DNA of 64,000 nt from Gracilaria domingensis (taxonomy: Eukaryota > Rhodophyta > Florideophyceae > Gracilariales > Gracilariaceae): NCBI GenBank assembly GCA_022539475.1, contig VCMS01000015.1:186001-250000 (forward strand), read 5' to 3'. Position 1 is the first letter of the stretch; each line of letters opens with the position of its first letter. Shown here one piece after another: positions 22,580 to 31,440 of the stretch. The translations under genes and the position numbers were made by a program. The notes under the pieces are model-generated. The model was given only the letters and a program-made list of their open reading frames with translations. It was not told the origin of the DNA and searched no databases.

Positions 22580-24001
22580 GGGTTTGCATACAGTACCCCG
22601 GGTTGAAATAAAAAAATATTTTGCAGCGCAAGCAAATGCGGCTTAAAGCACGTGGCGGTAAAATAACGCTTATTTTACCTCTTCCGAAATTAGCAAAAAA
22701 CATCCATTTGGGCCTGTTGCTGCCACAGTAAGCAGCGTGCAGTACAGCTGTGTTTGCTGTCTACCGTTAGAAAGTAACGTCTACGTCGCTACCATGCTTT
22801 ACCACTCTTTCCGGCTTCTAGTGAACACACTGCCTTCGTAGACGGACATTCTATAGCTGCATCACTGAGCTTTGTCATCCGCACAGTAACCCCGATATGA
22901 GAGCTGCACCCGGCACAGAGATGTGCTTCTGGGAGCGGCATCTCTGCGTTCCGTAGTCAGGGCACTGATGTAGTTACATCTCTTAGCAACATTACTATGC
23001 TGATTACAAAGCACAATGACGCAGTTAAGAAATATGCATCAGTGTGATTTTCACCCTTGCGCAGAAAAAAGGATTTCGATGCTGCATCAAAACGCAAAGT
23101 AATTGGCGAAGTAATGCAGCTAAGCTAAGTGCGTTTTCATTTAAAATGAAACATTGCACCAATTGCTCTATGTAGCGATGCAACTTTTGTTGTTGAATTA
23201 ATACACACTGCAACTGGCGCATTAATGCAGCAAAGAAAAGCTGCATCAAATCCAATACCGGTGAGTGCAATGATGCACAAAGCGCTTAAAGAGCCATGGG
23301 TGTGGAGCAGAATGGAGATTAGAAACACAGTATGCTTCTACCAGACGCTTCCCGGTCTTCCACTATACTTGAATGTATCGGTGCTCTTAAAGTAGGCTTT
23401 AGGCCGCCAGCCAGTGAGCTACTACAAACAATAAGGCGGTGCTACAGTTGCAGTCGCTAGTATGATATTGCTTGGGCATGGCGTGTCACAGTAGATCAGC
23501 ATTCGACCACTGCATAGGTGGTACTTATTGGGTTCATTACGAACTGTACCCGATTACCCGCTTACCTGCAAGTGTGTGAGAGTGCTCTGAACTACAAATA
23601 GTAGACCGCTCATATGCAATCTGTCGCTGCCGGAGGCAGCCAGCACGACAATGGGGATGATTTAGTTTCACGTTTATCGTTCATCTCCTGACAGGCAGCA
23701 TTGGAGTTTGTTTTGCAAGCACCATGCTGCAGTGACGCAGTTGCGATCCGCCTGCTGAGTGGCCTAAAGCGTTTTCGTCCAAAGCGCCTTCCAAAGCCAC
23801 TTGATGCCTTTCTCGAAGAACCTTTGCATGCATTGCAAACTTTTGGAGGCCCTATGGTTATTGTTGCCTTCAGAAAATAAACGTAAATTTTTTTTTCGGA
23901 GGGGTAAAATAAGGCTTAAATTGCCGCCGTGCACCCTAAGCTTTAAATCACCTCTGTGTACTGTAAAGTTTATTTTATCCCGGGTTACTGTATGCGTACC
24001 C
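22580..24001. mobile_element. Long-TIR non-autonomous DNA element 3 (Mutator-like?)
   Basis: Third member of the family at 513-1806 and 3215-4379: it starts GGGTTTGCATACAGTACCCC and ends with the inverse of GGGTACGCATACAGTAACCC. The palindromic inner TIR segment is present at both ends (about 22660-22680 and 23899-23960). A perfect 9-bp direct repeat, GCAGAGAGG, flanks it at 22571-22579 and 24002-24010. The interior differs from the other two copies and has several short inverted repeats around GCTGCATCAAA. No transposase. It interrupts the MED13-like frame, which reads on directly through the duplicated target. Confidence 0.8.
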
Positions 24002-24186
24002 GCAGAGAGGGTGGTTTGGGCGCCGATGTCGCGTTCAAGCCACTTTGTCTGTCGTGAGACAGGCGAGGTGGGGTTGAAGCGGGGGATCGGATGGAGTGCA
24101 AGTCGCTCGAAGGTGACGGTGAAGAGGTTCTGAAGGTCGAGCACGGAGACGCTGAAGACGGGGTGGAAGGGGTGAGGCAGCTGCAT
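24002..24186 (-). pseudogene. MED13-like relic, extreme N-terminal piece
   Basis: ATG at 24184-24186 (minus strand) starts MQLPHPFHPVFSV. The frame runs to QTTLS at the target duplication of the inserted TIR element, then resumes at 22579 as AVALALPAERLPA in the same frame if the insertion and one copy of the duplication are ignored. The first ATG may not be the original start, because the sequence upstream is AT-rich and could be an intron. Confidence 0.5.
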
Positions 24187-24189
24187 CGC

Positions 24190-25640
24190 AACGATAAGCG
24201 GGAAAACTAACAGAATGCCATAGACATGTACAGTCTATTTTGTTTGAAATGAACAAGTTTTTTCACTCAACGGTATTTTCTTTTCTTCCAATTTAAAACT
24301 TGTAGCACACAAATCAGAGATATGACTTCTTACTTAATTCCCGTTATATCATATATTACAAAGCTGTATAGTATAATAAGAGTTGACAACATGCCTTTTC
24401 TGATAGAGACATCTGTTAAGGTTGTGACAGGATGAACTGAACATTGCTTTAGCGCAAATGCATCTGTTGCTGCTGAGAAAGACTGGACAATAAAGCGGAC
24501 TGTTTGCCGGAACGTTAGGATTTGTTGACCGTAAAAGTCGCGTTCTACTTTCTTTAAATGGTTGTGGAAGTTCATGCGACGTTTCTGTTTCGTTCGACTT
24601 TGCGTTCATTTTTGTTTTCATTGAGTCCATGGTATTGACGCAACAATCACTCCAAGATTACCAGAAAAATCTGGAAGGAGAGACAGCAACAGGCCGAACT
24701 GACAAAGAACAGCGACGAATACAGGTAAGAGTTCTTTCTGCATGTACCTTTTATCTGCATAAAACCTCAAATATCTCTCACTTTTCAAATAGGTCTCTCG
24801 ATATTGAAATCTTGTGACAGAAGACCGTCACAGACAAACTTTTTGCACTCTAGCATGTGACCAGAGGGTGACCGAGAAAAGTTTTAGAGGACGTGCAACA
24901 CTGCTCTCTATCAAGAGCGCTGCCTGCGTTCTTTAGATCTTCAGTCCACTCACTCCCGTTCAAACTAAATCATCTTCTACGTTCCTCGAAATCCTAAATT
25001 TTAAAATTTTGAAACTTCGCCGCTTTGCGATGCTTTGCGAATGATGACGTGTACACAAAGGCCGGAACTACTTTAACGTAGTACCTTTTTGTACAGGGAA
25101 GTGCGGGAAAAAGCAAAAAAAGAGAAGCAAATCTACAAAAGACTGTGGAATTGAGTTATTGTAGTAAACACTTAAACATAACGTTGTAAACGTTATTATA
25201 AATTAATAATCACATTTCTTCGGGAGCTTAAGATGTAGTGTAAAGAAACCATTTTAAGATAAAGACATTCAAAGTAATGTGTACCAATTGGAAGGTTTCT
25301 TCATTTTCACAACTGGTATCTGCGTTGTAATGTAAAACGTTTGAAACATGAAATAGTTTTATAACTATTTTTTTCTCCTCTGTAATATGAACTCGACATG
25401 AAAAACGAAAGTATTCAGAAGTAGAAAAACTAATTAAAAAAATGAAACAAAACATATGAAACAAAACACTTCCAAGCATTTGTACGCATCTTGAAGGAAT
25501 CAAATAGAATATAAATATATCACAAAAACCTAAAAGCCGAGGAAGCAAATAGTAATAACTGAAAAGTAGAAAGAAACTAAAGCGAAACATTTTTATTTTC
25601 TGATTAAATACAGGAAAACAAACTTGAATATATACAAGTA
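24190..25640. other. AT-rich intergenic stretch with one exon-like ORF
   Basis: Mostly AT-rich with no recognisable gene. At 24629 an ATG opens 32 codons (MVLTQQSLQDYQKN...) ending exactly in a strong splice-donor-like ACAG/GTAAGA at about 24724. This could be the first exon of a lost or unrecognised gene. An opposite-strand frame starts one base away at 24630 (MDSMKTKMNAK). I cannot assign either. Confidence 0.3.
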
Positions 25641-25653
25641 CGTGTTCTCAATT

Positions 25654-26622
25654 TTATACAACAAACAAAGAGCTTTCATTCTTAAGCACCACAGCAATAA
25701 TTTGAGCCAGAGCATGGAAACAATAAGAATGAAAAGAAATGGCGTGGCGAACCACTTGCTTGAGAACCTGAAAGCACTTCAAGCGTTGATTCAAAGTCTC
25801 CTGCCTAGCACGGATCATTGTTTGATTCATTCCTAATAAAAACAAATTTCCTGAGGGTGTTATGCATTTCTCATCCAAATATCCATCATCAGCAATTACG
25901 AACTCGTTTTCGAGCAGAGTGTTCTTCATGCTTGATAAAAAGATTTTGTTGTCAGGATAAGCTCCGCACTCGAATGGACCATTTGCCCATACAATATATC
26001 CCGAATGTATACAAATTCCCAGCTCATAACGAAGTCCAGACGCTCTTAATTTGTGCGAAACCCATTTTGTGTCAAAGGGAAATGGTTCATTAATTTGACA
26101 ATCTGTTGCATCAACAGAAACCAGTACAATAGGTTCACCTAAAACGTTTGAATTAAATCGATCCTCCCACGATATCTTCATAACTGTTAGAAATGTATTC
26201 AAATGAGATGATTAGTTCAGTTTACTTACTTCATTTAAGTTTGAAAGAATTTTTACCGTTCTTTTCACCCAAAGGCGAATGGTTTTCTCGTCTGCCTGAA
26301 TAAGTGAACTTAGTACATGTTCCGAAACATACAGTTTCAGAAACATGAGTCCCTAAAGCAGATAATCAGGATCAAAGGTACACGGTAGATTTACAACAGA
26401 AATCTTTTCCCGTGCGCACATGTCCGAACTAACTCCGAACAAAGATCGAAATTTTCTCATCATCGTTAACGATGATAATCCGGGAGCGTGTTGAATATAG
26501 CTTTTAGCGTAGAACTGAAATGTTGAGGCAGAAACTTGCGGCAACATGATAATGTGAGGATGAGCTGCAAGAAAGACGTTGACTGTAGTTTCAGTTCCTC
26601 TCAGACTAGGATTGCTTCTCAT
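25654..26622 (-). mobile_element. PIF/Harbinger-type DDE transposase, decayed
   Basis: Minus-strand transposase of the DDE_Tnp_4 (PIF/Harbinger, ISL2EU-like) kind. The N-terminal piece (26353-26622) holds FRSLFGVSSDMCAREKI. The catalytic piece (25654-26202) holds VSVDATDCQINEP (first Asp), the KWVSHKLRASGLRYELGI block, VIADDGYLDEKC (second Asp) and RARQETLNQRLK (Glu). An in-frame stop follows DYLL at 26353-26355. Between the two pieces lies a segment of about 45 nt that begins GTAAGT, contains CTAAT and ends TAACAG, like a small intron, though the exact GT-AG join is one base out of frame. Terminal repeats and a TTA-type duplication were not found. Confidence 0.75.
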
Positions 26623-26639
26623 ATGTAGTCCTTATCATG

Positions 26640-28540
26640 TTGCCCTAAACACAAATTCAAACGGTTCTGAAAAAAACCTAGTCTGCGCAATATCACGTAA
26701 TAAAAATTCTCTTGTAACATTGGTAAAGACAGTGCCTTTCTTTGTAAGTTCTGCGTGAAATATTTCTGACATTAGTTTCTTCCGTAACATAAATTTGTGT
26801 GACATGTCTTAAGCACATGTTTATACACTTGAGATGTTTAAGAACTCTATGATCCGAAACAAATATCACAGTTTTCTATATCTGCTTTATGGCATAAACT
26901 TTTCGATCAGTGCGCAAATCATATACTTTTCCTTGTTACGGTAGTCTTTACTGATGCCAACATGAAAGTAAAAGCAAAAGAAAGTAAACCTGCACACCAT
27001 TGCAAACTTTACGACAGTTACTTTTGCCGATTTTCTGCGATTCTAGTGTTTTTACGCTTCTTTACTACGACGTAAACTTTTTTATACGGTCTTTGTTTTA
27101 TTTGAGAATTGGTGAACGAACTCGCCGATACCAAGACAATGTCATAACATTACATTTCAAAAGAAACAGGATTCAATCGCGGTTTTTATGCTAGAAGACC
27201 ATTTGTCTTTGAAAAACTATCTTTGTCGCATATATTGACTCTCTCTTTGGCATGCTTTTATTTTTTCCAACGATTTCTAGAAACTGTCAGCGACTTTCTC
27301 AGTGTAGGTTCAGGAAGCCAAGGACATGTCTGAGAAAAGTCCTCACAAATTCAAAAAGGAAAGTTGCTCTCTACATCACTGATGTACAGACGGTGGATTG
27401 CTTGTATTATGAAGATCTCTCCATGTTGCACAAAACTATAGTTGATTGTAGAAGGCAGAGTGGTTGCTCAAATTGGCAGCAGAATTTGATTTCAACACAA
27501 ACTGTTAGGTATAAATACATTCGACGCCGAGTTTGACCTTGTGTCTTACTTTCGCATTCTCGCTCTGCGCCCATCTCCTCATCATCATGCCTCGTCTCAC
27601 TAAGAACTCCGAAGCGATCAAGCTATTGAAGCAAAAATATTTCGTGTCACATTGGTTTCGGGACTAATTTGTCGCTTACAGTCAATGATCGTAAGCTAGA
27701 ATTGAAAACGCCATAACTTTCAACTATTGCGTTTCGACGTGTTACTTTCGAAAGTTAACTTTTTAAGTTTTAGATTAAGCCGAAATTTTTCTTATAGACT
27801 ACAATAAACTTAAATTAATTCCATAATTGCAATCAGATATGGAGTGTGAACAACAAATTAGCTTAGTTTTGAAAGAAAACTGTGACTTGGAAGAATTCTG
27901 AGGCGAAACAAAACCTTAATATTAACTTCGTTCATTTTGACTTTTAGATTGCGTCGAAACTTTTATGATAATAACATGAAATGATGTAAGTTGCATTACA
28001 ATGTCAAATGTATTTGTATAAAATATGTATTTATGCAATAATATCTGCAGTATTGAATGTACTCTCTCTAAAACTTGACTAAGGAGAAAGTATGTTTCGG
28101 CACAAGAACGATACATAGTTGGGGTGTTTTGAGCCAAAACGTTCATAACGCTGTAAGTTGTAGTAAGTAATACTGTAAACGTGTTGCGAAAAAGTTAAAT
28201 ATTTCATTGCTGGACAATAATGCGTTTAATTTTAATTGACTTCACAGGTTTGCTTCACATATCTAAAGGCCCGGCAGGATAACAATAGGTGCCAAAAACG
28301 CTATTTCCCCGCAACTTCCTGATCTGAAGTAGATTGAATTTCCAAAAAGAAGCAAAAATGCGCAGTGTTTCACGGCGCAATTTCTTAAAAACTTGTATTT
28401 ATATTTTGTGTCGCGTTTGAAACAAAACACGTCATTCTATATAAAGGCGGTAAATCTTGACTTTGTGCCAAATGACCACCTACTAATGCCAAAAAAAGCC
28501 TTTTTGGCGCAACAAATAAAAATCTTTTCTGGAAGAGCTC
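26640..28540. other. AT-rich intergenic stretch
   Basis: No recognisable gene. A TATA box (TATAAATA, about 27510) is followed 77 bp later by an ATG (27587) that opens only 26 codons (MPRLTKNSEAIKLLKQKYF...). This looks like the promoter and first codons of a truncated gene or transposon. The remainder is AT-rich sequence without visible structure. Confidence 0.4.
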
Positions 28541-28544
28541 TAAA

Positions 28545-28664
28545 TTATATCTGAACAGCGGGCCTCCATGGCATTAAGAGCTTTGCAATGACTTCCTGAC
28601 TAGCAGCAAGAGAAGAATCGGTGCTTTGAGGGCAATCGTGGAGAACATTAAGGCCCCCTACTAC
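28545..28664 (-). pseudogene. Interrupted unidentified gene, 3' piece
   Basis: Continues the minus-strand frame of 29811-30049 across the inserted hAT-type element. If the element and one copy of its 8-bp duplication are ignored, the frame reads SSDSLFVVG then GLNVLHDCPQSTDSS and AKLLMPWRPAV, ending at a TAA (28545-28547). The sense and continuity across the insertion support real coding. The protein family is not recognised. Confidence 0.45.
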
Positions 28665-29810
28665 CATGGGCGTATTTGTGACTGACTAAATTGTAATTCT
28701 CTTACTCACCAGTCACCACAAACAATCACGTTGTCAGTCATGTTCGTCATAGAAAGCTTTGAAATATATTTTCAGCTAACTTTTATCAACTTTAGACGCA
28801 CTTGCGTCCACCAAAGCACCTTCGGTGCCTTCAGCAAGATGTAGAAGTCTAGTCTGCGTTACATAATTGATTTTAAGCTTACTTGTAACAAGAACTCAAA
28901 ATAAATTGGAAGTTTTCAAACATCTTTTGGAAAATTGAGCATATTTTCATGAAGAGGAGCATACCTAACCTCTAATTTTTGTGCATATGCTCGTAATTCA
29001 GTGGAGGTCTCCTGAAAACACAAATGGCAAACGCTCATTTCCAGAAAAATGCGCGTTTGCGTGCGACAGACAATCTGAAAATCGCAAGCGCGCATACGGC
29101 AGCAACAAAGTGCAAAAGCCCGACAGAGAGTATGCACTCTTCTCCATTTTCTTCCTTCCTATCAACGGCAGCAACTCCTTTGCATATGGCACTTTGGCCA
29201 TCTTCTAAAGCCTTTTTGATGGCTATTGCTTTTCATCGCTTTGATGATGCTAGGGAAAGTCCCAGAGCAAGCACGGTGGAAGACGATTAATGAACACTAC
29301 TAGTGCGTTGGGGCTGTTTCTTGCTCAGTGAGCATTGCTTACACGCACCGCAATGATAGATTCTCTTGTAAGATAGACGTAGCTATGGTGCTAGATTCAT
29401 GCCGGAACGCATTGAGCTTCTCGGGCGCGCTGCATTTTTCCTTCGCGCGGTGAAGGGAAAGGCGGGACTTCCTTTTTGTCCGCGGGATATGCGGTTGGGG
29501 AGGGACATGCAAGAGCAAATGAGAGTTTGTGTGGTGCGCACAAGAGCTTTGCACGTCTCTGCGCGTCGAGCGAAATCGATGACACATGTCTAGGAAAGTG
29601 CACGAATCGTGACGGTTTGCGTGCACACAAAAAGCGCTTTTGTATTTTCAGGAGATGCCCAGTATCATTGCAGACGTCCGCGTTTAATACGCCATCGTGA
29701 CGGACCTGAGCTTTCCTATGACTAAGATGACTAAATATTTACCGTCGTAGTCAGTCAGTCATTAGTCACTCATTTTTTAGCGTAGTCAGTTAGTCACAAA
29801 TACGGCCCTG
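28665..29810. mobile_element. Non-autonomous hAT-type element, 1146 bp
   Basis: Ends are CATGGGCGTATTTGTGAC on the left and the inverse of CAGGGCCGTATTTGTGAC on the right. A perfect 8-bp direct repeat CCTACTAC flanks it at 28657-28664 and 29811-29818. An 8-bp duplication and CAGGG-type ends are diagnostic of the hAT superfamily. No transposase is encoded; the short open frames inside are not recognisable. Related ends occur near 40707-40722, at 49617-49798, near 51966-51985 and near 52163-52177, so this is a small repeat family. Confidence 0.85.
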
Positions 29811-30290
29811 CCTACTACAAACAAGGAGTCGGAACTAATAACCGCAAAGATCATGTTACTTTGTTCACAAGCATGTCCATGATTGTTGATTGTCGTGGGC
29901 TCTGCCTTCTCCTCTTCCGGACTTGGAGATTTTGCCGTTTGCGGGGTGTCCATGTTTGCGGGGTTGTAATAGTTCGAAGTGTTTGGCGGTGTCCCTAATG
30001 CAGGCGGAGAAAAATTTGAAGGGCCCCTAAGGATCAGAGTCATCACCAATACCCGAGTCGTTGTCGTCCAATAAGTACAAGTGCTTTGGATTCAAAGGTG
30101 AAGGCACAGACGCGGTTCGCTCGCGCGATTCGGAGGAAGCGACATCTCGTCCGACTCTTAGAAGCGGTTGTGGAGTTTTGTCTCGGGACTCGTACCATTG
30201 GTACGATTTCCCTTTCCAGTCTGACAGAGACGATTTGCGTCCGCGATCAGGGACTTGCGTGAGCTCACTCCACCGCAGCGTGAAGTTCAC
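29811..30290 (-). pseudogene. Interrupted unidentified gene, 5' piece (Ser/Pro-rich)
   Basis: A minus-strand coding-like stretch rich in Ser, Pro and charged residues: SSLSDWKGKSYQWYESRDK, then HLYLLDDNDSGIGDDSDP, then a shifted frame PPALGTPPNTSNYYNPAN ... NMIFAVISSDSLFVVG. The frame changes near 30030-30045. The hAT-type element at 28665-29810 splits the coding frame from its 3' end. The low-complexity acidic composition suggests a disordered regulatory protein. No family was recognised. Confidence 0.4.
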
Positions 30291-30436
30291 GCTGCTGTGG
30301 AGTGCTGCTCACGCATTGGAGGGTGATTTACGCATTTTGGCGTGAATTCACGCTGCCCTGCGTGCGCAATTTCGATCACGCAGTGGGCTTTATCCAAGGG
30401 AATGTGTACATGGAAGAGATATCTTCCATGTACCCG
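30250..30436. promoter_or_regulatory. GCGTGA/TCACGC motif cluster with two palindromes
   Basis: Within about 125 bp (30255-30378) the hexamer GCGTGA or its complement occurs seven times. Two pairs form inverted repeats: an 18-bp-arm hairpin at 30267-30303 (arms ACTCCACCGCAGCGTGAA and complement, one mismatch) and CGTGAATTCACG near 30341. Just downstream is an 11-bp-arm palindrome at about 30408-30433 (TACATGGAAGA / TCTTCCATGTA). It may be a transcription-factor array or the subterminal repeats of a transposon end. Confidence 0.4.
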
Positions 30437-31329
30437 ACAAGGGTAAGCCGTGACGGATGGTCATGGTGATGTGCTGACCTGCTTCCGGTTTAAGCAGTTC
30501 CACCTTTGCTTGACTCCAGCTACTCGTTTCGATTGCCCTACATCTGTTTCCTCTTCGGCTCGTCTTGGCGTGCAGATGCGTATTCCTGCTCTGCCACTGT
30601 CGAATATATAACTGTTTGAGGGCTTCTTCCTCACTTCTTCTGCTAAGTTCATTGGTCTTAGAGCGAATGCATTATGAGGCGTTGGAGGACTCGACTCTTA
30701 TGTCTAGTCCTCCTCAGCACTGCCATTATATTGAGTGTAGAGAGCACAAAGTGGTCTCGTAAGCACTAAAATATAAGCAGTAGAATAAACGGGTGCCACC
30801 CAGTCTGTATTATTCCTAAGAATTGGGCCGTCGTTGATGCACTTTGCTTATTCTGCTTCCAAACTAATTCGAGATATCTTTTGGTGGGGTCTGTTGGGTG
30901 TGGTCTGTTGGATGTACTGCTATCTCTCACTTTCTGGCAACGGATATCGAGAGATATCGATAGTATGATTAGTATGATAGAGATATCGACACGCACTACT
31001 CGCTTGCTACTCTTTATTCTGCTTATTGCACGCGAGTGGTGTGCAATACCCTGATTGGTCCTTGGTTATCGTAGTGGAACAGTGCTGACTACCAATTGGG
31101 CCTTGGTTCAGTTTTGCTGCGCATACAGCGGATTCCAATGTTGGCGTGCGGTTTATTGACTGTCCGTTGTCCAACCGTGCAATAAGCGCGTTATATCAAA
31201 ACCCTACTGCAATAACGGGTCACTCGACAGCAAAATCGGTCCGTCGCCTTCGGCTCGGGCTAAAGTTTGGCTGTCTTGTGCCCCGTTGTCTGCGGTCAGC
31301 TGTTGTTATAACTCATACTTATCACTCGC

Positions 31330-31338
31330 TATAAAAGG
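31330..31338 (+). promoter_or_regulatory. TATA box of the sulfatase gene
   Basis: TATAAAAGG stands 111 bp before the ATG at 31441, in the context CTATAAAAG shared with the promoters at 48691 and 53590. Two CCAAT-like boxes (ATTGGTCC near 31054 and CCAATTGG near 31091) lie further upstream. The rest of 30440-31330 shows no gene. Confidence 0.65.
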
Positions 31339-31440
31339 AACGAACTTCACCTGTCTTCGAAGTTTAGTACAATCTCCCCTGCAGCTTTCTTCGTGCATCA
31401 AGTGGATACTACAGTTTTGGAGGAAGTTCTCTATCCGAAT

